From Oxalobacter sp. (GTDB taxonomy: Bacteria > Pseudomonadota > Gammaproteobacteria > Burkholderiales > Burkholderiaceae_D): 64,000 nt of DNA. Under the pieces are notes generated by a model. That model had not been told where the DNA came from, ran no database searches, and saw only the letters and a program-made list of their open reading frames with translations. Below, piece by piece: positions 1 to 8,200 of the stretch. The DNA lies in contig QZKY01000001.1 in the NCBI GenBank assembly GCA_003605115.1, positions 1 through 64,000 of the forward strand. The letters run 5' to 3'. Made by a program: the position numbers and the translations under genes. Numbering within the stretch: the stretch's first letter is position 1; each line of letters begins with the position of its first letter.

Positions 1-10
1 TCTCGCCAAG

Positions 11-155
11 AAAAGAAGGCAAAAGAAGGCGACCGCGAGACGCAGCCCTTCGGGTTCCCGCTGCCAGTGCAGCAAAAGCGGGAAGCGAAAAAACTCGCTA
101 CGCTCAAACAGTTTTCGCTTCTGATCCGCTTTTGCCTTCTGTCAGCGGCTGCGTC
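11..155. repeat. Nested inverted repeat, probable intergenic repeat element
   Basis: Arms seen: GACGCAGCC (39-47) with GGCTGCGTC (147-155); GCAAAAGCGG (72-81) with CCGCTTTTGC (126-135); GAAGCGAAAA (82-91) with TTTTCGCTTC (112-121). A direct repeat AAAAGAAGGC (11-20 and 21-30) precedes it. The pairs are nested, so a transcript could fold into one long hairpin. No credible gene lies in 1-265. I believe similar sequences recur between genes in Burkholderiales, but that is recollection, not a search. Confidence 0.6.
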
Positions 156-265
156 TAAGCGGGGAGGGTGTACTTTATATTTGTCTTTCGTAGATTTTTT
201 CTGAACATCTTATTACGCACCTGCTGGTGTTACTATGTGCTTCACGATATTACACATTATGCCTT

Positions 266-874
266 ATGAAAAAGCAACTACGCGCATTTGGGTTTAATCA
301 TCCGCTTAAGGTTGAGTTGGAAAGGCTTATCACAATTCAAGCTGATCTTGAGCGCACATTAAGGTGTTTGCAAATGCTCGTTCCACCTTCGCGGCTTATG
401 CGCGAGTCCGGAACCATTGGAATGGCTTTGCATACACAAGCGCTCGTCTCCTATGTGAGGTGCTTCACTTCAGGGCGTCGCAAAGGCTTAAGCACTGATA
501 TCTTTTTAGGTAAACCAACATATTTTGCCACGCACGAAAAAATCAAAACCATCCGTGACAAGCATGTAGCCCATGCCGTTGGCGAAGAAGAGCACTGCAA
601 TGTTTTGGTGGCGGCTAAAGATGAAACTTCTCCTGCCGAAGGCCTAGGTGTTAGGTACTGGTTCTTTGCTGGCGGGGACGATAAATACATGAAGAATTTT
701 TTGAATCTTGCCGAGTTTGCTAACAAATATGTTGGTGCTGAGATTCAAAATGTTGGCAACGCTTTGGCTAAAGAGATTATGAAGCCACAAACTACTTGGA
801 AGCGGGCTCAAAATGCGTTTTATAGGTATGTATCGCGAGAAGAGGTTTATGGGCCAACTCGCAACGAAGGGTGA
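266..874 (+). CDS. Hypothetical protein, about 202 residues
   Basis: I do not recognise the family. The ATG at 266 (MKKQLRAFG) is chosen over an in-frame start at 227 because the residues before it (MLLCASRYYT) look like untranslated leader; no strong ribosome site marks either. The protein has no signal peptide or membrane segment and looks like a soluble alpha-helical protein. The stretch KIKTIRDKHVAHAV resembles the helix with a conserved Arg/His pair found in AbiU2- and HEPN-like proteins, but this is only a visual likeness. It is a single gene closed by a terminator at 945-982. Its AT-rich codons differ from the next operon, which would fit acquisition by transfer. Confidence 0.6.
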   Translation: MKKQLRAFGFNHPLKVELERLITIQADLERTLRCLQMLVPPSRLMRESGTIGMALHTQALVSYVRCFTSGRRKGLSTDIFLGKPTYFATHEKIKTIRDKHVAHAVGEEEHCNVLVAAKDETSPAEGLGVRYWFFAGGDDKYMKNFLNLAEFANKYVGAEIQNVGNALAKEIMKPQTTWKRAQNAFYRYVSREEVYGPTRNEG

Positions 875-944
875 AAAATCCGTCGAGATGAGCGGTTTAC
901 ATACTGCAATTCCGAATGCTACGAGATCTCTTTGCAACTACTAA

Positions 945-982
945 TAAAAAAGCCGTTACTCTTTCGAGAACGGCTTTTTTTT
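945..982. terminator. Bidirectional intrinsic terminator
   Basis: AAAAAAGCCGTT and AACGGCTTTTTTTT form a stem with an 11-base loop, with A and T runs on either side. It lies between the hypothetical gene ending at 874 and the convergent reductase gene ending at 997, so it can serve both. Confidence 0.85.
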
Positions 983-996
983 GAACTGAAATTTTC

Positions 997-2058
997 TCAA
1001 TCAAACGTCGGCGACTCCACACCCAGCACCTTATGCAACTTCGGCGAGGTCGTCGTGTATTGCAGGTGTATCTTCTTGCTCGGGAAGATGTAGGGCGCAG
1101 CACCAAACGAGGCCAGCGCGGCTTCGTGAAAGCCCGAGAGAATGAGTTTCTTTTTGCCGGGGTAGGTGTTGATGTCGCCCACGGCAAAGATGCCGGGGAT
1201 GTTGGTTTCAAACTTTTCCGTATCCACGACGATTTGTCTGCGCTCAATCTTCAGTCCCCATGATTCGATGGGGCCGAGCTTGGGCGAGAGGCCGTAAAAC
1301 ACGAGCATCGCATCCATCGGCAAACGACGCGTGACGCCATCTTGCCCGGTGACCTTGAGTTCGGAAATTTTGCCGTCGCTGGTTTCATAGCCGGTGATCT
1401 GGCCGATCAGCAATTGCATGTCGAAGTTCTCACAGAGTTCGCGCATCTTCGCGACGGAGGCGGGGGCTGCGCGGAATTCTTCACGACGGTGCAGCAGGAT
1501 GACGGATTCGGCTTTGCCGACGAGATCCAGCGTCCAGTCGAGCGCGGAATCGCCGCCGCCGCAAATCACAATGTTTTTCCCTTCAAAATCGCTGGGGTTC
1601 TTCACGCGATAAAACAGTTGCGATTGCTCGAATTGTTCAATGCCATCGAGCTTGATCGTGCGCGGCTGGAATGCGCCAACGCCTGCCGCGATGAACACCG
1701 TCTTGGTGATGAACTGCGTGCCGATGGAGGTTTCCACATCGAAGCGTCCGTCTTCGCGTTTTTGCACCTTGGTGACTTCCTGCCCGAGATGGAAGGTCGG
1801 ATGGAAGGGGGCAATCTGCTTCATCAGGTTGTCGGTCAATTCCTTGCCGGTGCAAACGGGGACAGCCGGAATGTCGTAAATCGGTTTGTCCGGATACAGT
1901 TCGATACATTGCCCACCGACGACGGGGAGCGAGTCGATCACGTGCGCCTTGATCTCAAGCAGGCCAAGTTCAAAGACTTGAAAGAGTCCGACGGGGCCTG
2001 CGCCGACAATAACGGCATCTGCTTCAATCGGCGTGGATTGTGGTGTGGTGTTCATCAT
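997..2058 (-). CDS. Ferredoxin--NADP(+) reductase, thioredoxin-reductase-like type
   Basis: 353 residues. FAD site near the N-terminus ([17 protein letters not shown], about residues 16-32), the typical [18 protein letters not shown] segment, an NADP site ([12 protein letters not shown], about 163-174) and a C-terminal [12 protein letters not shown] motif. The redox-active CxxC of true thioredoxin reductases is absent, as in the YumC-type ferredoxin/flavodoxin-NADP reductases. It transfers electrons between NADPH and ferredoxin in the cytoplasm. It lies 54 bases downstream of the ferredoxin gene on the same strand, which suggests that FdxA is its partner. Confidence 0.9.
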   Translation of the reverse strand: MMNTTPQSTPIEADAVIVGAGPVGLFQVFELGLLEIKAHVIDSLPVVGGQCIELYPDKPIYDIPAVPVCTGKELTDNLMKQIAPFHPTFHLGQEVTKVQKREDGRFDVETSIGTQFITKTVFIAAGVGAFQPRTIKLDGIEQFEQSQLFYRVKNPSDFEGKNIVICGGGDSALDWTLDLVGKAESVILLHRREEFRAAPASVAKMRELCENFDMQLLIGQITGYETSDGKISELKVTGQDGVTRRLPMDAMLVFYGLSPKLGPIESWGLKIERRQIVVDTEKFETNIPGIFAVGDINTYPGKKKLILSGFHEAALASFGAAPYIFPSKKIHLQYTTTSPKLHKVLGVESPTFD

Positions 2059-2112
2059 GCTTTACTTTATATGCTGGGAAACGGCGCGCCGGTTGGCGCA
2101 TGAGTTGACAGC

Positions 2113-2436
2113 TTAGCGTTCCAGGTATTTCAGTTTATCTTTCACGTCTTTCCATTCATCCGCATCTGGCAACGCAGCTTTGGTTCGAGTAATGACGGGA
2201 AATTTTTGGGATAGCTCTGCGTTGAGTTGAATGAAATGCTGTTGATCCGCCGGAACGTCTTCTTCAGCGTAAATGGCACCGACCGGGCATTCCGGCACGC
2301 AAACCGCGCAGTCAATGCATTCATCGGGGTTAATGGCGAGGAAATTGGGGCCTTCATGGAAGCAATCCACGGGGCACACATCGACACAGTCTGTGTACTT
2401 GCAGCGGATGCATGCATCAGTCACTACATGTGGCAT
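2113..2436 (-). CDS. fdxA: Ferredoxin FdxA (7Fe-8S)
   Basis: 107 residues, the usual length. Cysteines at 9, 12, 17, 21 and 25, then 40, 43, 46 and 50. By family knowledge Cys9, 17 and 50 bind a 3Fe-4S cluster and Cys21, 40, 43 and 46 bind a 4Fe-4S cluster. The acidic C-terminal tail ([17 protein letters not shown]) is typical of proteobacterial FdxA. It is a cytoplasmic electron carrier, probably co-transcribed with the downstream reductase gene. Confidence 0.95.
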   Translation of the reverse strand: MPHVVTDACIRCKYTDCVDVCPVDCFHEGPNFLAINPDECIDCAVCVPECPVGAIYAEEDVPADQQHFIQLNAELSQKFPVITRTKAALPDADEWKDVKDKLKYLER

Positions 2437-2632
2437 ATCGGTTCAATCTATAAATGGTTTACCGGCCAGAGCCGGTGAAGCTTGTCAGAGATGGAATGTG
2501 ACAAGGCGAATAGTACAAAGCCTGGCATTTTATGGCAAAGATAGCCTTATATTCAAACAGGATATAAGGCACCACATTCCCTATGAACAAGCACTTTTTT
2601 TGCGCGTGAGGGTGCTCCTCAATCACGCCTTA

Positions 2633-2989
2633 TTACGCTTTCACAAGCTCAACATCAAAGATGAGCGTGGCGTTCGGTGGAATAACGCCGCCTATGCCTT
2701 GTTCGCCGTAGGCCAGCACCGGCGGGATGATAAGTTCCCGGTTACCGCCAACCTTCATGCCGATGAGCCCCATTTCCCAGCCGGGGATGACATAACCGAC
2801 GCCCAAGGGAAACGCCAGGGTTTCATCGCGATCACGACTCGAATCGAATTTTTCACCCTTGCTGCCATCAGCATTTTGCAGCCAGCCGGTGTAATGCACT
2901 TCTACAACCGAGCGCTTGTGTGCTTCGGTGCCGCTGCCAATGGCGATGTCTTTGTATTTCAGTCCTTTTTCAGTGGTGGTGTATGTCAT
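2633..2989 (-). CDS. FKBP-type peptidyl-prolyl cis-trans isomerase
   Basis: 118 residues forming a single FKBP domain without signal peptide, so probably cytoplasmic. Family motifs visible: VEVHYTGWL, FDSSRDRDETLAFPLG, VIPGWEMGLIGMKVGGNREL, and the C-terminal GVIPPNATLIFDVELV. It catalyses proline isomerisation during protein folding. It is a single gene on the minus strand, with a gap of about 200 bases to fdxA. Confidence 0.93.
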   Translation of the reverse strand: MTYTTTEKGLKYKDIAIGSGTEAHKRSVVEVHYTGWLQNADGSKGEKFDSSRDRDETLAFPLGVGYVIPGWEMGLIGMKVGGNRELIIPPVLAYGEQGIGGVIPPNATLIFDVELVKA

Positions 2990-3118
2990 GTCGTTTTTTG
3001 AATCATCTGGTCAATAAAGCAGCGATTTTAAACCAAATTCCCAAGGGGCACTGGAGAAGGGCGTTCCGCCTGGGGGCGTACATGAATTACACTGGCGGTT
3101 TTTACGGTGCTTATCAAC

Positions 3119-3925
3119 ATGTCTATTGGCCTGATTATTATTGGCGATGAAATCCTCTCTGGCAAACGCGCCGACCGCCATCTTCCCAAAGTGATCGACA
3201 TCCTCGGGGCGCGGGGCTTGCAACTGGGCTGGGCGGAATACATCGGCGATGATCCGGAGCGGATCATCGATACCCTACAACGCAGTTTTGCGAGCGGCGA
3301 CATCGTCTTTTCCTGCGGGGGGATTGGCGCCACACCGGATGACCATACCCGTCGGTGTGCCGCAGATGCACTGGGCGCTCCCTTGGTGCTGCATCCTTTT
3401 GCCAAGGCGCGCATCATCGAACGCATTGAAAAACTCTCTACAGAGGCGGGTATCCCGGTTGATTTGAATGCGCCAGAGAATGTGAACCGCATGAAGATGG
3501 GGGAGTTCCCGCAAGGTGCCGAGGCTATTCCAAATGCGTTCAATGGCATTCCCGGTTTCTCGATCAAAACGCATTACTTCGTGCCGGGCTTTCCGGAAAT
3601 GGCGTGGGGGATGATCGAATGGGCGCTGGATACCTACCATTCCCACCTCTTTCATCAATCAAAGCAGAGTGAAAAATCGATCTTCATCATCGAAGCGATG
3701 GAAGCCAAATTGACGCCGTTGATGGAAGAGATTGAGGCGGCTTTCCCTTTGGTGAAAACCTTCAGTTTGCCCAGGGTGCGGTCAGCCACGCGCAAGGCAT
3801 ATGTGGAGCTTGGCGTAAAGGGGGATCCGGTTCAAACAGAGGCCGCTTTTCAGCGCGTACTGTTGTGGATGGCGCAACAAAACATGGTGTTTAGCTTCGA
3901 TATTCCTGAGAAAACTGCACAATAA
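3119..3925 (+). CDS. CinA/MoaB-like molybdopterin-binding domain protein
   Basis: 268 residues from ATG 3119 (MSIGLIIIGDEILSGKRAD); an in-frame GTG at 3107 is less likely. The N-terminal half is a MoCF-binding domain (IIIGDEILSG; FSCGGIGATPDDHTR, about residues 62-76) as in competence/damage protein CinA and Mog/MoaB. The nicotinamide-mononucleotide deamidase domain of full CinA is missing, so this is the short stand-alone form. Substrate unknown. No molybdenum cofactor genes adjoin it; moeA and mobA lie 27 kb away. Confidence 0.85.
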   Translation: MSIGLIIIGDEILSGKRADRHLPKVIDILGARGLQLGWAEYIGDDPERIIDTLQRSFASGDIVFSCGGIGATPDDHTRRCAADALGAPLVLHPFAKARIIERIEKLSTEAGIPVDLNAPENVNRMKMGEFPQGAEAIPNAFNGIPGFSIKTHYFVPGFPEMAWGMIEWALDTYHSHLFHQSKQSEKSIFIIEAMEAKLTPLMEEIEAAFPLVKTFSLPRVRSATRKAYVELGVKGDPVQTEAAFQRVLLWMAQQNMVFSFDIPEKTAQ

Positions 3926-4023
3926 TGTAGCACATGACGCCTAAGCTGAATCATGTTTGGTATATTCAGTCGCTGGCTTTGCGAGCTGGCTGAGTGTGCC
4001 TTTCATGGAATGGAGTTGGACAG

Positions 4024-4923
4024 ATGATAAGTAAAAAACAGGTTTGCTTTTTCTGGGTGGGGCTGGTGACTTGCGTGCACGCAGCCTTTGCTCAGCCTGT
4101 GAATATTACTGAGCCCGCCGTGTGCTATCCGCCTCAGGTTTACTGGGAAAACTACGACTGGGTCATGCTCAAAGGCGGAAAGTCGGCTGCCTGCCAGGAA
4201 ATGCTGAATTATTTGCGTTCACGCCCCAAGGAATCGCCTCCGCCGGTGTGCCTCAAAGAGCGTCTCCCTCAGAATATTAACTGGACACGCCCTGACTGGA
4301 AGGTGCTTCCACAAGAGAAGCGAGATGCGCTGCTCAAAAACATTTCATCAAGCAATATGCGTACTGTCGAGCAATTGCAGAAAGCCAAAGAATGGAAAGT
4401 CGTTCGACTGGATGTAACCCAGGACGATATTCCCGAGACGCTGCTGGCCTATGGCCGTGGTGATGCAGATTGCCATAAGGCGGCAAGATGTGCGGTGCCG
4501 GAAGGGGAAATGAAAGGTTACATCTCGCTGAACAGTACTTCAGGTGGCGATACGGCATTGCTGGCCATGACGGACGATGCCAGGCAAATCAAGTTCCATC
4601 AAAGTCGTGGGAAGCCGCTTATCAAGTATGGCGAGCTTGTTTTTTACAAAGATCGGCCTTACTGGATTTCTCCCTTGCGATGGGAGCAGAAATTCCACGA
4701 CAATTTTCCAAACAATCGCGCCATCACCAATCCAAAGAATAAATACAACCGCATGTTTCAGATGGCGCCACTCAAGTTCAGATCCGTACGGAGAAAACTC
4801 CAGCAGGGCGATGAGGAATTCAAAAAGCTACAGCGCAAGGATTTCAAATACGCGAACGCTCTGTATCCCAACCCTTCCGCAGCCTGTTTTTTTGGTTACT
4901 TCCATCGAGATAATTTGAAGTAG
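4024..4923 (+). CDS. Secreted hypothetical protein with N-terminal repeat
   Basis: 299 residues from ATG 4024; an upstream in-frame ATG at 3994 would spoil the signal peptide. MISKKQVCFFWVGLVTCVHAAFAQ is a clear cleavable signal ending in AFA-Q, so it is probably periplasmic. Two short repeats follow: VCYPPQVYWENYDWVML and VCLKERLPQNINWTRPDWKVL, each Cys-...-P-Q-...-W-...-DW. Further cysteines (CHKAARC) suggest disulfides. Family not recognised. It stands alone after the CinA-like gene. Confidence 0.75.
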   Translation: MISKKQVCFFWVGLVTCVHAAFAQPVNITEPAVCYPPQVYWENYDWVMLKGGKSAACQEMLNYLRSRPKESPPPVCLKERLPQNINWTRPDWKVLPQEKRDALLKNISSSNMRTVEQLQKAKEWKVVRLDVTQDDIPETLLAYGRGDADCHKAARCAVPEGEMKGYISLNSTSGGDTALLAMTDDARQIKFHQSRGKPLIKYGELVFYKDRPYWISPLRWEQKFHDNFPNNRAITNPKNKYNRMFQMAPLKFRSVRRKLQQGDEEFKKLQRKDFKYANALYPNPSAACFFGYFHRDNLK

Positions 4924-4999
4924 GGTGTCAGATATCGGGTCGAAATGTGTTGTTGTCACCAAGGGTGCCGATGATGATATCTGGCGCATTCTCGTGTGG

Positions 5000-5707
5000 C
5001 TACCCCATTATTTCGGCATAGATTGCTTTGTCGGCTTTGTAGCACCCGCATGAAGCAGCTTCAAGTCCCATTCGATCGAGAATGGTCATATTTCCCCTTG
5101 TGTAGCTGATCAGCTTTTGATCCTGCAAAGAAGATGCGGCCTTGGTAACGCCAACGCGCCGAACGCCGAGCATGTACGATAAAAATTCCTGTGTAATATG
5201 AAATTCATTCTCGTGTGCGCGATCGTGAGTCATCAGCAGCCAGCGAGCAAGGCGCGCTTCAACGACATGAAATCGTGTGCAGGTGGAAGTCAGTGCCAAT
5301 TGCACCAAATCTACATAGAGATAACGTTTTAATATCCGCACTAGAACAGGACTCAGCGCAAGCTCGCGTCGGAATTGTGCTGCGCTCATTCTCAATGCAT
5401 GGCCGCTTCCTTGTACCATGGCATGTAGCGGCGCTACGTCCACGCCAAGGATGAGCGATGTGCCCAGCATACCTTCATTACCGATCAAGCCAACTTCCAG
5501 GCTAGGATGCCCATCGATTTGAGCCACTAATGAAATAAAGCTTTCGACTGGAAAATAAACATAACGAATACGTTTTCCGGATTCAGCGAGTACTTCAGAA
5601 AATTCAAGATCTATGATGGCGCAACCATCATAAAAACGTTGCCGGTCTTTTCTAGGAAGGGCAGCCAGTAGCAGATTATTTTCTTGAGGATGCTTGATGG
5701 GTGACAT
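5000..5707 (-). CDS. Crp/Fnr-family transcriptional regulator
   Basis: 235 residues from ATG 5707 (MSPIKHPQENNLLLAALPR); an in-frame ATG lies at 5740. An N-terminal cyclic-nucleotide-binding-like beta barrel (YVYFPVESFISLVAQIDG, VGLIGNEGMLGTSL) and a C-terminal winged helix with ITQEFLSYMLGVRRVGVTKA. The helix lacks the E-xx-SR of FNR, and the barrel lacks the usual cAMP-binding Arg-Ser segment, so the ligand is unknown. It is a paralogue of the gene at 11765. A perfect FNR box at 5947-5960 lies about 240 bases upstream, so the FNR-like regulator next door may control it. Confidence 0.87.
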   Translation of the reverse strand: MSPIKHPQENNLLLAALPRKDRQRFYDGCAIIDLEFSEVLAESGKRIRYVYFPVESFISLVAQIDGHPSLEVGLIGNEGMLGTSLILGVDVAPLHAMVQGSGHALRMSAAQFRRELALSPVLVRILKRYLYVDLVQLALTSTCTRFHVVEARLARWLLMTHDRAHENEFHITQEFLSYMLGVRRVGVTKAASSLQDQKLISYTRGNMTILDRMGLEAASCGCYKADKAIYAEIMG

Positions 5708-5862
5708 GGCGACGCTCCTGATATCTGTGAGAAAGCACATACAAAGTATGAAGATGCGCTATTCAGCACCGAGTTCAAGTCAAGTTAACAGCAAATGCCA
5801 CTCTCAGGAGATTTATTTGAAAATTAGGTTTATAGCTTGGAAAAGGCTGCTTGGGGAGAGGA

Positions 5863-5875
5863 GCGCTTTAAGCGC
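5863..5875. repeat. Small perfect palindrome in intergenic region
   Basis: GCGCTT-T-AAGCGC, 6-base arms around one base. It lies between the two Crp/Fnr genes, about 160 bases upstream of the start at 5707, so it could be an operator. It could also be chance. Confidence 0.3.
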
Positions 5876-5946
5876 AATAAACCGAGACTACGACATTCGG
5901 ATTGCATGAACGATCCACTATCTCATTAAAACAGCTTAAGTGGTGA

Positions 5947-5960
5947 TTGATGATTATCAA
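5947..5960. promoter_or_regulatory. FNR/ANR-type binding site
   Basis: TTGAT-GATT-ATCAA matches the FNR consensus TTGAT-N4-ATCAA in all ten defined positions. It lies just past the 3' end of the FNR-like gene (stop at 5968) and upstream of the Crp/Fnr gene starting at 5707. Confidence 0.6.
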
Positions 5961-5967
5961 CAGAAGC

Positions 5968-6861
5968 TTATGAAATTGTGTGTAATTCACGCAATTTAAG
6001 TGGCGCAACGGGATGAACCAGCTTATTGCGCATAATTTTTTGCATGTAAATCTCTTGACGCTTGAGGAGGTTGTCAACAGGCAACAGTTTTCTGAAAGAG
6101 CGAAGCGCATTGATGTCATTCAATTCAATCGTCTTCCCATAAACAGTGACTAAACCGATGGTGTTTAACGTAGACAAAGTGCGACTAACGGTTTCAAGCG
6201 TCAATCCGAGATAACTGCCGATTTCCTGGCGAGTCATTCTTAAATTAAAAGTTTTTCTCGAATAACCTAATTGTCCAAACTTGTCCGAGAGATCAACAAG
6301 GAATCGTGTCACGCGAACTTCTGCGCTTGAAGATGCAAGCAAGCGATGCATGGCTTGTTCACGAACGACTTCTCTGCTCATCATGCTATAAACGGCGCCT
6401 TCCATTTCTGTGTAGGTTCGTGTGAGGGACACAAGTTGCTTGAATGGAAGCATGATCAGGTCGCACTCCGTCAATGCGATGGCTTCAGATACGTGGCGAT
6501 TCAAATAAATGCCATCAGTGCAAAGCAAATCATTTTTCATTGGAAAACCAAGGATTTGCTCATTTCCCTGTTCATCGATCACGGTTGATTTTAAAAATCC
6601 GGAATTGACGATGTACAGCATTTTGAAAGGCTGCCCCATTCTAAAGACACTTTGTCCTTCTTTGATTTGCACATGCTGAAAAAATACTTCTTCAGCCAAG
6701 GCAGATAAACCCAGCGATATTTTTGGGCGAAGCATATCGCAAACCTCTTTGAGATTAGACCAGTGCTTACAGCGATCTTGGCAGCTTGACTTGTCATCAG
6801 AATCGGGGAGACCAGCGGTTGACAAGGCAGGGTGGGTGTCAGTTTCTTCGAGTAAATACAT
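5968..6861 (-). CDS. FNR-like Crp/Fnr-family transcriptional regulator
   Basis: 297 residues. N-terminal cysteines at 27, 31 and 41 and internal ones at 114 and 133; their spacing differs from E. coli FNR (20, 23, 29, 122), so an iron-sulfur cluster is possible but unproven. Barrel motif FRMGQPFKMLYIVNSGFLKS, then a helix-turn-helix MTRQEIGSYLGLTLETVSR. Glu223, Ser226 and Arg227 match the FNR recognition triad E-xx-SR, so the DNA target should be TTGAT-N4-ATCAA. Such boxes occur at 5947 and 29466-29499. The C-terminus is about 45 residues longer than in FNR. A perfect palindrome at 6900-6914 could serve autoregulation. Confidence 0.88.
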   Translation of the reverse strand: MYLLEETDTHPALSTAGLPDSDDKSSCQDRCKHWSNLKEVCDMLRPKISLGLSALAEEVFFQHVQIKEGQSVFRMGQPFKMLYIVNSGFLKSTVIDEQGNEQILGFPMKNDLLCTDGIYLNRHVSEAIALTECDLIMLPFKQLVSLTRTYTEMEGAVYSMMSREVVREQAMHRLLASSSAEVRVTRFLVDLSDKFGQLGYSRKTFNLRMTRQEIGSYLGLTLETVSRTLSTLNTIGLVTVYGKTIELNDINALRSFRKLLPVDNLLKRQEIYMQKIMRNKLVHPVAPLKLRELHTIS

Positions 6862-6899
6862 GGTTATTCCTCTGGTGGCTTTTTAAACTCGATACAAGA

Positions 6900-6914
6900 A
6901 TGCATCTGATGCAT
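6900..6914. promoter_or_regulatory. Palindrome upstream of FNR-like gene
   Basis: ATGCATC-T-GATGCAT is a perfect 7+1+7 inverted repeat, 39 bases upstream of the start at 6861. The position is suitable for an operator or autoregulatory site. Apart from this and the sites at 7056 and 7162, I see no gene in 6862-7215. Confidence 0.4.
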
Positions 6915-7055
6915 GTCATGTTAAATAATCGATGTCCAAAACTCAGTAACTACGATTGAGTTTTCGTAAGAATTACAAATGTAATTCAATAAGGTTTTTC
7001 ACTCTGTGCGGTGCCTAACATATATGGCTATAACAATGAAAATAAATATCAGCTA

Positions 7056-7071
7056 TGTTCGCTATCTAACA
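7056..7071. promoter_or_regulatory. TGTTCG-N4-CGAACA family palindrome, copy 1
   Basis: TGTTCG-CTAT-CTAACA, one mismatch from the consensus of four related sites at 8964, 9108, 11633 and 16074. It lies 145 bases upstream of the secreted repeat protein gene starting at 7216. Confidence 0.45.
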
Positions 7072-7161
7072 GACTGTATTGCGTGCTGAATATAGCCTGC
7101 GTATGTCCTAGCCAAGACAGACGCAATAGTTTCATGAATGCATTGGTAAAGATAAGTGTTT

Positions 7162-7186
7162 GGTATGCCTGACTTGTCGGCATACC
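7162..7186. promoter_or_regulatory. Long palindrome in leader of 7216 gene
   Basis: GGTATGCC (7162-7169) and GGCATACC (7179-7186) are perfect arms. Inside, GAC (7171-7173) pairs with GTC (7176-7178), leaving a single T bulge. It ends 29 bases before the start codon. It could be a DNA operator or an RNA hairpin in the leader. Confidence 0.5.
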
Positions 7187-7215
7187 ATTCAATAATCATT
7201 TCATTAGGGATACAT

Positions 7216-7794
7216 ATGAAGAAATTGAATCTGAAGTTTTTAGTGATTGCAGTCGGCCTTACATTCACCGCAGGGGCAATGGCGCAGGGCATGTCAAAAG
7301 AAGGTTACATGTCTGGTATGGCCAAGATCAAAAGTGATTACAGTGCGAACAAAACTGCTTGCAGCTCACAATCTGGCAATCAAAAAGATATTTGTTTGGT
7401 TGAAGCCAAGGGAATGAGAAACGTTGCAAAGGCTGAACTGGAATTCAGTTATAAACCCACAGCTAAAAAGCAGTACAACGTTAAGGTTGCCAAGGCGGAA
7501 GCTCAGTACAGCGTGGCCAATGAACGCTGTGATGATTTAGGCGGTAATGCAAAAGATGTCTGTGTGAAAGAAGCAAAGGCTGTTAGGGCTAGCAGCAAGG
7601 CAGATGCCAAAGTTCAGCTTAAAGTATCAGAGGCTAACAAGAAAGCTAGGAATAGGAAAGCTGATGCGCGCAATGAGGCTGTATCAGACAAGGTTGACGC
7701 TAATTTCGCTGTTGCAAAGGAGAAGTGCGATAAATTCACCGGCAGTGCTAAAGATGATTGCCTGATGGAAGCCAAGACACGCTACTCCAAATAG
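7216..7794 (+). CDS. Secreted protein with three cysteine-pair repeats
   Basis: 192 residues from ATG 7216, preceded by AGGGA; the in-frame start at 7156 is rejected because it would bury the signal peptide. MKKLNLKFLVIAVGLTFTAGAMAQ is a cleavable signal. The mature protein holds three units built on Cys-x4-6-G-x2-K-D-x-C-x3-E-A-K (CSSQSGNQKDICLVEAK, CDDLGGNAKDVCVKEAK, CDKFTGSAKDDCLMEAK) separated by Lys/Ala-rich helical segments. Each unit has two cysteines that could form a disulfide. Related Burkholderiales proteins are often labelled TolA-like because of Ala/Lys content; I see no real TolA domain. Function unknown; probably periplasmic. Confidence 0.85.
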   Translation: MKKLNLKFLVIAVGLTFTAGAMAQGMSKEGYMSGMAKIKSDYSANKTACSSQSGNQKDICLVEAKGMRNVAKAELEFSYKPTAKKQYNVKVAKAEAQYSVANERCDDLGGNAKDVCVKEAKAVRASSKADAKVQLKVSEANKKARNRKADARNEAVSDKVDANFAVAKEKCDKFTGSAKDDCLMEAKTRYSK

Positions 7795-7888
7795 GCCGTA
7801 ATCATGCAATATCCGTTAGTTGAATACACGCGTTTGACATGTGAGCATTCAATTTTGTACGCAGATTCAAATTAACAGGAGTTAAATA

Positions 7889-8092
7889 ATGAGAAGTTTC
7901 GAATGCAAAAAGTCAATGAGTGCCATTTTTGCTGTGTGCATGCTTTCCCTGACGCTTTATGGCTGCCAAAAGCAAGGTGGGCCGGCAGAGCGAGCTGGCA
8001 AGAGCATCGATAATGCTACAGAAAAAGTGGGTGATAAGCTTGAGAAAGCCGGTGAAAAAATTCAGGATGCTGCCAAGGGAAACAGCAAATAA
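7889..8092 (+). CDS. Small lipoprotein
   Basis: 67 residues, preceded by AGGAG. N-terminal signal with lipobox LYGC (Cys26), so it is probably lipidated and membrane-anchored. The mature part is a short amphipathic helix built of repeated units (ATEKVGDKLEKAGEKIQDAAKG). It resembles small stress-related lipoproteins in general style only. It follows the 7216 gene by 94 bases on the same strand and may be co-expressed. Confidence 0.75.
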   Translation: MRSFECKKSMSAIFAVCMLSLTLYGCQKQGGPAERAGKSIDNATEKVGDKLEKAGEKIQDAAKGNSK

Positions 8093-8157
8093 TATTTGTC
8101 AGTAGGGTAGTGCGCTTTCAGAGCGATGTGCATTATCAAGCGGATATATGGTTGAGA

Positions 8158-8194
8158 GTCGGTCGACAGGATGTTGATTAACCTGAAGACCGAC
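8158..8194. terminator. Hairpin between convergent genes, possible weak terminator
   Basis: GTCGGTC-GA-CAGG, loop, CCTG-AA-GACCGAC. It lies between the lipoprotein gene (ends 8092) and the convergent BON gene (ends 8201). Only a loose T-rich tail follows on the plus strand. Confidence 0.45.
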
Positions 8195-8200
8195 CTTCAT

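Noticed and set aside
1342-2103. 253-residue plus-strand ORF
   Set aside because: It is antisense to the ferredoxin-NADP reductase gene, whose motifs are clear.
4929-4983. CAGATATC / GATATCTG inverted repeat between convergent genes
   Set aside because: Perfect 8-base arms but a 39-base loop and no T-run; too weak to call a terminator.
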